64,000 nt of DNA from Streptomyces sp. NBC_01454 (GCF_036227565.1 NZ_CP109460.1:2790001-2854000), one strand, 5' to 3'. Positions 1-8,401 are shown, numbered from the stretch's first letter. Notes: generated from the sequence alone by a model not told the origin. Program-made: numbers and translations.

Positions 1-1
1 C

Positions 2-1504
2 GCCTGGCGGCAGGTCGAGGCGCTGCAGTCGCGGCGGATCGCGCACCGGCGGCTGGTCGGTGACGCGTTGCTGGTGGATCGTTCCGGCAATATCGTCCTG
101 ACCGAGCTGCGCGGCGGCGAGATCGCGGCCGGTGACCTCGTGCTGCGGATGGACATCGCCCAGCTGCTGGCCACCTGCGGACTGCGGGTCGGGGCCGAGC
201 GGGCGGTGGCCGCGGCCGTCGAGGTGCTCGGCCCGGACGCGGTCGCCGACAGCCTGCCGCTGCTGCAGCCGATCGCGCTCAGCCGCACCACCCGTGCCAC
301 GCTGCGCCATCTGGCCCGTGAGCGCTCCCAGCGGGAGCGCGACGCGGTGCTGGCCGCGTCGCAGGCCGTCAAGGAGGCGCGCGAGGCGCGGGAGGCGGAG
401 AGCGCCAAGGACCGCAAGACGCTGCGGGCCGAGCGGCATGCGGAGAAGAACGCCGAGAAGCGCGCCCTGGACGAGGCCTCGGAGGAGGCCCGTGAGGAGG
501 ACCTGCTCGCGCAGATCCGCCGGCAGGTGCTCCTGATCCGCCCGACGGCGGTGGTCCAGCCCGCCAAGCTGGAGCGGCTCAGCCCGCGCATCCTGATCAG
601 CTGGATCGCCGGCGCCTTCGCGGTGTATCTGCTATTGACCCAGCTCACCCACGTCAACCTGGGCGATGTGGTCAGCAAGGCCGGGTGGGTATGGGTCCTG
701 GTAGCGATGTTCTTCTCGGCGCTGACGTACATCGCGGCGGCGATGAGCCTGCTGGGGTTCGTCACGGAGCGGGTGTCGTTCGTCCGGACGGTCATCGCGC
801 AGATCGCGGGCAACTTCGTGAAGCTGGTGGCGCCCGCGGCGATCGGCGGGGTGGCGCTCAACACCCGCTTCCTGCAGCGCGCCGGGGTCCGGCCCGGTCT
901 GGCGGTGGCGAGTGTCGGCGCGTCCCAGCTGTTCGGTCTGGGCAGTCACATCCTGCTGCTGCTGGTCTTCGGTTATGTGACCGGCACCCAGGAGCAGGCC
1001 CCCTCGATCACGCCGTCCCGTACGGTCATCGCCGGGCTGCTGACCGTGGCCGTCCTGGTCCTGGTCGTCACGGCGGTGCCGGCGCTGCGCAAGTTCGTCT
1101 CCCGGCGGGTGCGGTCGCTGTTCGCGGGAGTGGTGCCGCGGATGCTGGACATCCTGCAGCGGCCCGGGAAGCTGGTCACCGGCATCGGCGGGATGCTGCT
1201 GCTGACGGCGGCGAACGTGATGTGCCTGGACGCCTCGATCCGGGCCTTCGGCGGCGGCGACAAGATCACCTACGCGGGTATCGCGGTCGCCTTCCTCGCC
1301 GGTAACGCGCTGGGCTCGGCCGCGCCGACGCCCGGCGGGGTGGGCGCCGTCGAAGGTGCGCTGATCACCGGGCTGACCCTGGCCGGGCTCCCCGCCGGCA
1401 CGGCGCTGCCGGCGGTGCTGCTGTTCCGGCTGCTGGTCTTCTGGCTGCCGGTGCTGCCGGGCTGGCTGGCGTTCAACTATCTGACGCGCAAGGGCGAGAT
1501 CTGA
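2..1504 (+). CDS. YbhN/MprF-type flippase-like integral membrane protein (5' partial)
   Basis: The reading frame is open to the left edge of the window, so the start lies upstream; the TTG at 68 is only an internal codon. The first ~150 visible residues are hydrophilic and rich in charged residues (an Arg/Glu/Lys stretch at roughly 110-150), which suggests a helical or coiled linker. Before it lies a segment resembling the C-lobe of an aminoglycoside-kinase-like fold with the catalytic HRD and DFG positions degraded. The rest has about eight hydrophobic helices ending near KGEI. This arrangement matches the lysylphosphatidylglycerol synthase TM / flippase-like family (TIGR00374 type). Its substrate is unknown; lipid or lipid-linked sugar translocation is inferred from the family only. 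It converges on moeZ across a strong terminator hairpin. Confidence 0.8.
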   Translation, partial: AWRQVEALQSRRIAHRRLVGDALLVDRSGNIVLTELRGGEIAAGDLVLRMDIAQLLATCGLRVGAERAVAAAVEVLGPDAVADSLPLLQPIALSRTTRATLRHLARERSQRERDAVLAASQAVKEAREAREAESAKDRKTLRAERHAEKNAEKRALDEASEEAREEDLLAQIRRQVLLIRPTAVVQPAKLERLSPRILISWIAGAFAVYLLLTQLTHVNLGDVVSKAGWVWVLVAMFFSALTYIAAAMSLLGFVTERVSFVRTVIAQIAGNFVKLVAPAAIGGVALNTRFLQRAGVRPGLAVASVGASQLFGLGSHILLLLVFGYVTGTQEQAPSITPSRTVIAGLLTVAVLVLVVTAVPALRKFVSRRVRSLFAGVVPRMLDILQRPGKLVTGIGGMLLLTAANVMCLDASIRAFGGGDKITYAGIAVAFLAGNALGSAAPTPGGVGAVEGALITGLTLAGLPAGTALPAVLLFRLLVFWLPVLPGWLAFNYLTRKGEI

Positions 1505-1553
1505 GCGGGGCCGGCCGCCGCACCGGCCGGGCCACACCGCACCGCGGCACACG

Positions 1554-1588
1554 AAGGCGCCGGTCCGTACGACACGGACCGGCGCCTT
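1554..1588. terminator. Bidirectional hairpin terminator
   Basis: A perfect 15-bp stem (AAGGCGCCGGTCCGT paired with ACGGACCGGCGCCTT) closes a 5-nt loop, ACGAC, and is followed by TTC. It lies between the converging membrane-protein gene and moeZ, so it can end transcription from both sides. Confidence 0.85.
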
Positions 1589-1653
1589 TCGCATGGTATC
1601 CGGCAGGTCTTCGGCGGGCCGCGACCGATGCCGCGGCCCGCCGAAGGGGAAGG

Positions 1654-2832
1654 TCAGTAGACCGGCTTCTCCGGCTCGACCGTGTGGACCCAGCCGATGA
1701 CGCCGCCGCCGACGTGCACGGCGTCGGCGAAGCCCGCGGACTTCAGCACGGCCAGGACCTCCGCCGAGCGGACGCCCGTCTTGCAGTGCAGGACGATCTT
1801 CCGGTCCTGCGGGAGGTCCTGCAGGGCGGTGCCCATGAGGAACTCGTTCTTCGGGATCAGCCGGGCACCGGGGATCGAGACGATCTCGAACTCGTTCGGC
1901 TCGCGGACGTCGATGATCTCGATCTTCTCGTCGCCGTCGATCCATTCCTTGAGCTGCCGGGGAGTGATCGTCGAGCCGGCGGCCGCCTCCTGGGCCTCCT
2001 CGGAGACCACGCCGCAGAACGCTTCGTAGTCGATGAGCTCGGTGACGGTGGGGTTCTCCCCGCAGATCGCGCAGTCGGGGTCCTTGCGGACCTTGACCTG
2101 GCGGTAGGTCATCTCCAGCGCGTCATAGATCATCAGGCGGCCGACGAGCGGGTCGCCGATGCCGGCGAGCAGCTTGATGGCCTCGTTGACCTGGATGGAG
2201 CCGATGGAGGCGCACAGCACACCCAGGACGCCGCCCTCGGCGCAGGAGGGCACCATGCCGGGCGGCGGGGGCTCCGGGTACAGGCAGCGGTAGCAGGGGC
2301 CGTGCTCGCTCCAGAACACCGACGCCTGACCGTCGAAGCGGTAGATCGAACCCCAGACGTACGGCTTGTTCAGCAGCACACAGGCGTCGTTGACCAGGTA
2401 ACGGGTGGCGAAGTTGTCGGTGCCGTCCACGATCAGGTCGTACTGCGCGAACAGCTCCATGACGTTCGTGGAGTCCAGGCGCTCTTCGTGGAGGTTGACG
2501 GTGACGTACGGGTTGATGCCCAGCACCGTGTCCTTGGCGGAAGCCGCCTTGGAGCGGCCGATGTCCGCCTGGCTGTGGATGATCTGGCGCTGCAGGTTCG
2601 ACTCGTCGACCTCGTCGAACTCCACGATGCCGAGCGTGCCGACGCCGGCCGCGGCCAGATACATCAGCGCGGGCGAGCCCAGGCCGCCGGCGCCGACGCA
2701 CAGCACCTTGGCGTTCTTCAGCCGCTTCTGCCCGTCCATCCCGACATCAGGGATGATCAGGTGGCGGGAGTACCTGCGGACCTCATCGACGGTGAGCTCG
2801 GAAGCGGGCTCGACCAGGGGTGGCAGCGACAC
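1654..2832 (-). CDS. moeZ: Adenylyltransferase/sulfurtransferase MoeZ
   Basis: This 392-residue protein has an N-terminal ThiF/MoeB E1-like domain and a C-terminal rhodanese domain. Visible landmarks are the nucleotide-binding GAGGLGSPA (about residues 47-55), two zinc-ligand pairs (CYRC and CAIC), and the rhodanese active loop with the persulfide cysteine in HCKTGVRS near residue 350. The family adenylates the C-terminal glycine of small sulfur carrier proteins and then sulfurates it, serving molybdopterin, thiamin and other cofactor synthesis in the cytoplasm. In actinomycetes one MoeZ often serves several carriers. The GTG start at 2832 is supported by GGAG seven bases upstream. No carrier protein gene is adjacent. 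Confidence 0.93.
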   Translation of the reverse strand: MSLPPLVEPASELTVDEVRRYSRHLIIPDVGMDGQKRLKNAKVLCVGAGGLGSPALMYLAAAGVGTLGIVEFDEVDESNLQRQIIHSQADIGRSKAASAKDTVLGINPYVTVNLHEERLDSTNVMELFAQYDLIVDGTDNFATRYLVNDACVLLNKPYVWGSIYRFDGQASVFWSEHGPCYRCLYPEPPPPGMVPSCAEGGVLGVLCASIGSIQVNEAIKLLAGIGDPLVGRLMIYDALEMTYRQVKVRKDPDCAICGENPTVTELIDYEAFCGVVSEEAQEAAAGSTITPRQLKEWIDGDEKIEIIDVREPNEFEIVSIPGARLIPKNEFLMGTALQDLPQDRKIVLHCKTGVRSAEVLAVLKSAGFADAVHVGGGVIGWVHTVEPEKPVY

Positions 2833-2857
2833 GGGGACTCCGTTGGTCGGTTCAGAT

Positions 2858-2895
2858 GGGGTTCCCTCGCACGGGCGGAGCCGAGAGCGGGGGAG
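2858..2895. repeat. Diverged copy of an interspersed palindromic repeat
   Basis: The segment GCGGAGCCGAGAGCGGGGG matches the right half of the palindrome inside the sigma factor gene (35951-35980) except for two C/T changes. Its left half (GGGGTTCCCTCGCACG) is more diverged. It lies between moeZ and the spherulin-4 gene and can still form a short GAGAGC/GCTCTC stem extending to about 2904. Confidence 0.6.
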
Positions 2896-2928
2896 CTTGC
2901 TCTCCCGGTAACACTGCCACGCCCTTCT

Positions 2929-3744
2929 TCATTCCGAGACACCCGTTCCGATGCGCGAGACGAAATCGTCCCAGTAGCCGGGCAGTGACGCCCAGGCGTC
3001 CCCGGCACCGCCCGCCGCCCCGGCGGCCCGGCGGTCGGTGAGGTACACGGTGCCCGCCCCCTGCCAGCGGGCGATCCGCAGCGCCTCGTCGAGATGGCTG
3101 CCGGGCACCCCGTGGACGAGGTGACAGAACCGCTCCGGAGGGTAGTCGGCGGTCCACTCGGCCACCTGGGACCAGCGGTAGTCGTCCCAGGAGCCGGCGA
3201 AGGTGACGAGCTGGTCGGCGGATTCGGCATAGCCGGGGTAGGGGTGGGTGCCGTGCCCGAAGACGAGGTGGCCACCGCTCAGCGCGCGCAAGGTGGTGGC
3301 CAGGCGCCGGGTCGCGGGCAGCTGGGTCCGGTCGGTGGGGCAGCGGTCCAGCCAGAAGCCGTCGGCCCGGTACCACTCCAGATAGCGGCGGGCATCGGTG
3401 AGCAGCTCCCCGAAGGGACGCGTACCGCGCCCCAGATCGAGGTGGCCCAGTATCCGCACGCCCGTCTCGCGCACCCGGGCCGCGGCCGGCAGACAGTGCG
3501 GATCGGGGCGGGCGCCGGGCCCGTTGGACACATTGAGCACCGCCCAGTGCACGGCGCCCACCCCCACCACCGGGCCGCCGCTGCCCGGCTCCGGAGGCGA
3601 CAGGAAACCGCCCGCGCAGCGCAGGAGTTCGGCCCACTCGGTGGGGGCCAGCAGCGGATGGGCGAAGCCCGGTACGCCGATGCCGGCCCCGAGGGCCCCG
3701 GTCGGGGCGCGGGTGCCGCCCGCGGAGGTGGTCAGATGCGACAT
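2929..3744 (-). CDS. Spherulin-4-type glycoside hydrolase-like protein
   Basis: This 271-residue protein matches the spherulation-specific family 4 pattern. It has the strand motif GHLDLGRGTR (family form like GYV-T-YG-R) followed by a helix and WYRADGFWLDR near residues 125-135. In characterised relatives (Sph3, GH135) this fold cleaves alpha-1,4-linked galactosaminogalactan, and the corresponding motif usually carries an Asp-Glu pair; here it reads Asp-Arg, so catalysis may be altered. No obvious signal peptide is present, which is odd for an exopolysaccharide hydrolase. The ATG at 3744 overlaps the end of the epimerase gene by 13 bp, which suggests translational coupling. It is the last gene of the glycosyltransferase operon. 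Confidence 0.75.
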   Translation of the reverse strand: MSHLTTSAGGTRAPTGALGAGIGVPGFAHPLLAPTEWAELLRCAGGFLSPPEPGSGGPVVGVGAVHWAVLNVSNGPGARPDPHCLPAAARVRETGVRILGHLDLGRGTRPFGELLTDARRYLEWYRADGFWLDRCPTDRTQLPATRRLATTLRALSGGHLVFGHGTHPYPGYAESADQLVTFAGSWDDYRWSQVAEWTADYPPERFCHLVHGVPGSHLDEALRIARWQGAGTVYLTDRRAAGAAGGAGDAWASLPGYWDDFVSRIGTGVSE

Positions 3745-4688
3745 GCCGCCTCCATCCAGATGTCCGCGAGGGACTCCTCCAGCCCGATCCGGGGGCGCCA
3801 GCCGAGCCGGTCGCGGGCGGTGCGCACATCGGCCTGCTGCCAGGTGCCACAGCCGTCCGGATACGGGTAGGTGGCGGGCGGCGAGCCGACCGGGTGCTCG
3901 GGGGACGGGCCGGGGATGACGAGCCGGGCGGGCGGGGAGTCGATCTCGTGGAGCGCGCCGCCGAAGCCGGCGACCCGGGCCAGCACGGACGCGGCCTCGC
4001 GCAGCCGGACGGCGCGGCCGGTCCCGATGTTGACGACGCCCTGCGCGGCGGACAGCGAGGCGGCGTGCACCGCACGGGCCACGTCGCGGACGTCGACGAA
4101 GTCCCGCTGCACGCCGAGCCCGCCGAGCTTGAGCTCGCTGTCGCCGGACTGCATGGCGCGGCGCATCGCCTCGGCGAGCCGGCCGAGCGGCGATCCCGCC
4201 GGGGTGCCCGGGCCGACCGGCGAGAAGATCCGCAGCACGACCGCGTCGAGGTCGGAGCCCAGGACGAGTTCGGTGGCGGCGAGTTTGCTGACGCCGTACG
4301 GACCGCCGGGACGGGGCACCGCGTCCTCGGCGGTGGACGAGCCGGGCTGGGAGGGCCCGTACTCGGACGCGCAGCCCAGGTGGACCAGCCGGGCGCCGCA
4401 GCTGCTGCGGCGCAGCGACTCGCAGACGGTGGCGACCGCGACGGTGTTGTGCCGGGTCAGTTCGCGGGCGCCGCCGCGGGTGGCACCGGCGCAGTTGACG
4501 ACGACCCCGGGGTGGACCGCGTCGAGGAAGCGGGTGAGCGCCCCGGGGCTGCCGGAGGCCAGGTCGAAGCGGACATCGGCGTCGTCGCCGCGCCCCAGGG
4601 CGGTGAGCTGGACGGCCGGGTCGGCGAGCAGACGGTCGGCGACATAGCGGCCCAGGTAGCCGTTGGCGCCGATGAGCAGCACCCTCAT
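3732..4688 (-). CDS. NAD-dependent epimerase/dehydratase
   Basis: This 318-residue short-chain dehydrogenase of the extended (GalE-like) type has the N-terminal Rossmann loop GANGYLGR (residues 7-14) and the catalytic Tyr/Lys motif YGVSK near residue 145. The family epimerises, reduces or dehydrates nucleotide sugars in the cytoplasm. In this operon a UDP-hexose or UDP-HexNAc C4-epimerase supplying the glycosyltransferase is a reasonable inference, but specificity cannot be read from the sequence. I chose the ATG at 4688 because MRVLLIGANG begins the Rossmann fold directly and a G-rich ribosome site precedes it. A longer form from 4814 would only add a Pro/Arg-rich tail. The end overlaps the hydrolase start. 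Confidence 0.82.
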   Translation of the reverse strand: MRVLLIGANGYLGRYVADRLLADPAVQLTALGRGDDADVRFDLASGSPGALTRFLDAVHPGVVVNCAGATRGGARELTRHNTVAVATVCESLRRSSCGARLVHLGCASEYGPSQPGSSTAEDAVPRPGGPYGVSKLAATELVLGSDLDAVVLRIFSPVGPGTPAGSPLGRLAEAMRRAMQSGDSELKLGGLGVQRDFVDVRDVARAVHAASLSAAQGVVNIGTGRAVRLREAASVLARVAGFGGALHEIDSPPARLVIPGPSPEHPVGSPPATYPYPDGCGTWQQADVRTARDRLGWRPRIGLEESLADIWMEAACRI

Positions 4689-4935
4689 CGTGCAACCCCC
4701 CGGTCCGCGCGGCGTGTGGTCGGCTGGACGTTCATATGTCGTGCTCCTAAGACGGATCGGGGGAAGTGCGTCGTCGGCCGCGGAGCCGGGGCCCGCCGGG
4801 GTGACGGGGGCCACGGTGAGATCCGCGGCGCGGGGGCCGGCGCGGCCGTTTCGGGGGGCCGCGCCGGGAAGGGTGTGTGGTGGGGGTGTCCGAGCGGGGG
4901 TGCGGGGAGCCGGGGGCCGGTGGTCGTCCGGTGGG

Positions 4936-6129
4936 TCACGGCCGGTGTCCCTCCGCCGGTCCGGCGGGGGCGGGCGAGTGCGCGCAGGCCCCGGTGAGCG
5001 CCCGCAGGCCGTAGCCGAGCAGGCCGAGGGCGGCGGCCGTGCAGGCCACGGCGGGCACCGCGGCCGTGCCCGCGGCCGCGGTGAGCGCCTCGACGGGGGC
5101 GTCGAGCGGCGGCACGCCGGGGAGCCGGGCGATCAGCACCAGGGTCAGGGCGAGGTACTCCACGGCGGCGGCCGAGGCCAGGCCGGCCGCGGCCGCCTCG
5201 GGGAAGCCGTGCACGGTCAGCAGCCGGGCCAGGAAGAGCAGCACCCCCAGGGCGGCCGCCGCGACCAGCGCCGTGGTGCCCGCTCCGCCGAAGACCGCGT
5301 CCGCGCCGAGGAGCAGCCCCACCAGGGCGGCCAGGAAGAGCAGCGTGGCGGCCGGCAGCAACGGCCGTACCCGGGCGGCGAGTTCCTCCAGGCCGCGGCT
5401 GGTGGCCAGACGGCGCCGGGCGCGCCTGGCGTACCAGTGAGCGCAGCCGGCCGCGGGAGCGAGGGCGCAGGTCAGTGCCACGGCGGTGGCGACGGCGGCC
5501 CGGGGGGCGGCGTGCGGCAGGTCGGGGCCGCCGGTCAGCAGCTGGGCCAGCAGCCAGTCGCCCCAGACCGCGTATCCGGCCGTCCAGCAGACCCACAGGA
5601 CGGTGGTGCGCGGTCCGCCGCCGTGGCGCCGCCGCAGCGGCCCGGACCGCAGGGCGAGCCGGACGGCGAGCGCGAGCAGTACCGCACCCGCGGCGCCAGC
5701 CGCGCCACGGACGGCGGGAGGCGCCGTGTCCGTGGCGGCCAGGGCGGCGACGGTCGCGGCGCAGACGGCACCGGGCAGCAGCTGGAGCGCCGCGCGCACG
5801 CCGCGGGAGCGCCGGGCGGGGGCGGGCGGGCGACGGTCCGCGGCGGCGGTGTCCCGGTCGGCGCGTGGCACGCGGGCGTAGAGCTCCTCGGCGAGGGAGA
5901 AGACGTCACGGTGGCGGAAGCGTGCGGCCGTGCGGTCGGTGACGCCGTGCGCCTCCAGGCCGGCGGCGATCTCCAGCGCGTCGACGGCGCGGGCGCACAG
6001 CTCCTGGTGCCGGTGCATCAGGGACCGCACGGGGTCGGCGGGGCCGCGGCGCGGCGGTGCGGACCGGTCGGCGGCACGGTCCCTGATCGGCGCGACGGCG
6101 TGGGGGGCGGCGCCCTCGGGGGTGCTCAT
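4936..6129 (-). CDS. Polytopic membrane protein of the glycosyltransferase operon
   Basis: This 397-residue protein has a hydrophilic N-terminal ~110 residues containing a conserved-looking block (HRHQELCARAVDALEIAAG) followed by about eight hydrophobic helices rich in Ala and Leu. I do not recognise a named family. It is shorter than PelG-type flippases, which have about twelve helices, so it is not an obvious PelG. By position it is the only large membrane component of the operon and could take part in export or assembly of the glycan; this is inference. Its ATG at 6129 overlaps the stop of the upstream 81-residue ORF (ATGA), showing tight coupling. About 250 bp without a gene separate it from the epimerase. 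Confidence 0.75.
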   Translation of the reverse strand: MSTPEGAAPHAVAPIRDRAADRSAPPRRGPADPVRSLMHRHQELCARAVDALEIAAGLEAHGVTDRTAARFRHRDVFSLAEELYARVPRADRDTAAADRRPPAPARRSRGVRAALQLLPGAVCAATVAALAATDTAPPAVRGAAGAAGAVLLALAVRLALRSGPLRRRHGGGPRTTVLWVCWTAGYAVWGDWLLAQLLTGGPDLPHAAPRAAVATAVALTCALAPAAGCAHWYARRARRRLATSRGLEELAARVRPLLPAATLLFLAALVGLLLGADAVFGGAGTTALVAAAALGVLLFLARLLTVHGFPEAAAAGLASAAAVEYLALTLVLIARLPGVPPLDAPVEALTAAAGTAAVPAVACTAAALGLLGYGLRALTGACAHSPAPAGPAEGHRP

Positions 6130-6371
6130 GCCCGGGCCCCCCGTTCCCGGCTCCGCGCGCAGCCGCCGTGGCCGGGACGCGGGGCGGGGTGCGGCCGGAG
6201 CGCACGGCCGCGGCCGTCCGGGGAGGTGTGCCGGACGGGCACCGGGCTGCCGGGACGGGCGCCGCGCCGGCCGCCGCCGTGCGCCACGTCCGCCCCGCCG
6301 GTCACCAGGGCCGCACCCATCGCGCACATCGCACCCATCGCACCCATCACGTCGAGCAAACCCGTCACCAT
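6126..6371 (-). CDS. Small coupled membrane peptide (81 aa)
   Basis: A short ORF lies between the glycosyltransferase and the 8-TM protein. Its ATG at 6371 is preceded by a good ribosome site (GGGAGAGGGCA, directly before the ATG), starts 7 bp inside the end of the glycosyltransferase, and ends with ATGA shared with the next gene. Both junctions are therefore coupled. The N-terminus is hydrophobic, with a Met-Gly-Ala repetition (MGAMGAMCAMGA) that could form one membrane helix. The C-terminal half is Arg/Gly/Pro-rich. I recognise no family. The strong ribosome site and the double overlap are the reasons to call it real; the Met-Gly-Ala repeat could also be low-complexity drift. Confidence 0.55.
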   Translation of the reverse strand: MVTGLLDVMGAMGAMCAMGAALVTGGADVAHGGGRRGARPGSPVPVRHTSPDGRGRALRPHPAPRPGHGGCARSRERGARA

Positions 6372-8278
6372 TGCCCTCTCCCTCGCGTCGGCCGGGGCTG
6401 TCCGGTCGCGGGGTCGTCCCGTCTCACCGGCTGTCTCATTCCTCGGGCACCGGCCGCTCCCCCTGCCCCGGCCCCGGCGCAGCCGGCGGCCGGCACCGGC
6501 GTCGCGGCGGGGCGCTCCCCCTCGGGCACCGCCCAGCTCGGCGTGCGGCCGGCCGGTGCGGCCGCACGCGTGGCGGCGCCGGTCACCGCCCAGCGGCCCG
6601 GAACATGGGACTCGGCGGGGCGGGCGAAGGGCTGCGGGAGGCCGCGGGCGTCCCGGGCGCGCCCGGCGGCCGGGCGGGCCGGGGCGTGCGAGATCAGCTC
6701 CAGATAGATGCCACGAAATGCCGCGACATTCTGCTCGACGGTGAACAGTTCCAGCGCCCGGGCCCGGGCCGCCGCGCCCAGCCTGGCCCTGCGGTCCGGG
6801 TCGGCGAGCAGCGCCCCGCAGGCCTCCGCAAGGGCCCGGGGGTTACGCGGCGGCACCACCAGCCCGGTGCCGCCGATGACTTCGCAGACCGCGCCGACCT
6901 CCGTCGACACCGTGGCGCGGCCGCAGAACATCGCCTCCACCAGGGAGCGCGGAAAGCCCTCGACGACACTGGAGAGCACCACCACGGCACCGGAGGCGTA
7001 GGCGTCCTGGAGGGTCGGCACCTCGGGGCTGCCGATCTCCTCGAAGCTGACGGGGTTCTCGCCGACGGTGCGGGCGTCGGCCGCCTCGTCGGGGAAGAGC
7101 TGGGCGGCCAGCGCCCGGCAGTGCGCGAGGTATCCGGGCGCCTGCGGGTCGCGGCCGGGCCCGCCGATGATCCGCAGGGTGGCCCGCGGCTCGGTCCGGC
7201 GGATCCCGGCGAAGGCGTGCAGCAGCGCGACGAGGTCCTTGGCGGGCTCGACGGCACCGACCCACACCAGCGTCTTGGAGTCGTCGGCCGCGGCGTCCGC
7301 GACGGCGCCGAAGGGCCCGGCGTCCATACCCGGATAGACCGTGCGCAGCCGGGCCCGGTCGGCGCCGCAGCGCTCCTGCCAGCGCCGGGCATGGGTGTTG
7401 CCGGGGGTGATCAGCGCGGCGCGGGCGTAGGCCTCGGCGGCCAGGGCGCCCTGGAAGGCGGCGAGCAGCGCGCGCACCGGGGCGCTCAGCGGCGATGCGG
7501 CGCCCGCGAGATAGTGCTCGCGAAGGCGTACGCCGTACTCGGTGACCAGCAGCGGGGTGCCGAAGAAGTGCCCGGCCAGCAGCCCGGGGAGCGCGGCCGC
7601 GCCGGCGGAGGTGGCATGGCACAGGTCCACCCCGCCGAGCCCGGGTGACCGCCGGTCGCCGTACCAGTCCAGGGACAGCGGCCGCAGCGCGAGTTCGAGC
7701 CGGTCGGTGACCGCCAGCAGGTCCTTGACCTGGGCACCGTGGGCGGCGGGCAGGGCGCGGGGGCCGTGGCAGGCGGCCTCCAGGATGCGTACGGCCTCCT
7801 CGGAGCGCAGCAGGGCGGGCAGTTGGCCGTGCTCCCCGGCGAGTTCGGCGAGCCCGTAGAGACCGGTGGCGAAACGGTCCGCCTTGCTGGTCACGGGTGG
7901 ACCGGGGGCATCGCCGCCACCGGCCGGCGCGGCCGCGGCCGGCCCGTCACCGGGGGGCGTGGTGGCGAAGGCGGCCACCAGGTCGCCGAAGTGCCCGGCG
8001 AAGCGCCGCCGTTCACGGCGTCCGGGGCCGCGGCCCCGGCGCTGCTCGGCGGCCCGGCGCTGCCCGGCGGGGAAGTCGCCCCACAGGGGTGCGCTGCGCA
8101 CCAGCCGTACGTGTCCGGGGAGTTCGGCCGGGCGCCGCGCCTCCTGGCGGGCGTCGGTGTGCAGGGCGTAGACCTCGAAGTCGTGGCCGGTGAGCCCGCG
8201 CACGAGCCGGTCGCACCATGCGTGCGACTCGCCGTACGCATACGGATAACCACCCTCGGTGAGCAGTCCAATTCGCAC
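6365..8278 (-). CDS. PelF-type GT4 glycosyltransferase (DUF3492 + GT-B)
   Basis: This 637-residue protein begins with MRIGLLTEGGYPY and SHAWCDRLVRGL, the start characteristic of the DUF3492/PelF family. The N-terminal DUF3492 region covers about 270 residues. The GT4 catalytic half follows, with GAVEPAKDLVALLHAF, the nucleotide-sugar EVPTLQDAYASG region and the E-x7-E loop in VVEGFPRSLVEAMF. A Pro/Ala-rich tail of about 90 residues follows the catalytic domain and is absent from the ~500-residue PelF proteins. PelF uses UDP-GlcNAc/GalNAc to build a cationic amino-sugar polymer; the same donor is an inference here. GTG start at 8278. First gene of the operon that runs to the spherulin-4 gene. 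Confidence 0.83.
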   Translation of the reverse strand: MRIGLLTEGGYPYAYGESHAWCDRLVRGLTGHDFEVYALHTDARQEARRPAELPGHVRLVRSAPLWGDFPAGQRRAAEQRRGRGPGRRERRRFAGHFGDLVAAFATTPPGDGPAAAAPAGGGDAPGPPVTSKADRFATGLYGLAELAGEHGQLPALLRSEEAVRILEAACHGPRALPAAHGAQVKDLLAVTDRLELALRPLSLDWYGDRRSPGLGGVDLCHATSAGAAALPGLLAGHFFGTPLLVTEYGVRLREHYLAGAASPLSAPVRALLAAFQGALAAEAYARAALITPGNTHARRWQERCGADRARLRTVYPGMDAGPFGAVADAAADDSKTLVWVGAVEPAKDLVALLHAFAGIRRTEPRATLRIIGGPGRDPQAPGYLAHCRALAAQLFPDEAADARTVGENPVSFEEIGSPEVPTLQDAYASGAVVVLSSVVEGFPRSLVEAMFCGRATVSTEVGAVCEVIGGTGLVVPPRNPRALAEACGALLADPDRRARLGAAARARALELFTVEQNVAAFRGIYLELISHAPARPAAGRARDARGLPQPFARPAESHVPGRWAVTGAATRAAAPAGRTPSWAVPEGERPAATPVPAAGCAGAGAGGAAGARGMRQPVRRDDPATGQPRPTRGRGQW

Positions 8279-8363
8279 GAGCGCACCCCCGTCCTCCCAT
8301 ATCGACGTCCCTGGCGTCCCAGCGGCACGGCCGCCACCTGCAGGAAGAAGCTATGCAGAACGG

Positions 8364-8401
8364 CCGGTGGCGCGATGGACGGTTGTCCATCGCGCCACCG
8401 G
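8364..8401. terminator. Hairpin between the DUF3152 gene and the glycosyltransferase operon
   Basis: A perfect 17-bp stem (CCGGTGGCGCGATGGAC with its complement) closes a GGTT loop. It lies 3' of the DUF3152 gene on the minus strand and 85 bp before the glycosyltransferase start, so it probably ends DUF3152 transcription. The rest of the 270-bp gap shows no gene. Confidence 0.7.

Noticed and set aside
2123..4075. Long minus-strand frames in other phases over moeZ, the hydrolase and the epimerase
   Set aside because: They are Arg/Ala/Pro-rich shadows without domain motifs, while the chosen frames carry clear family motifs.
4689..4814. Longer start for the epimerase at 4814
   Set aside because: The extra 42 residues are Pro/Arg-rich and would place an unlikely extension before a Rossmann strand that normally begins the protein.
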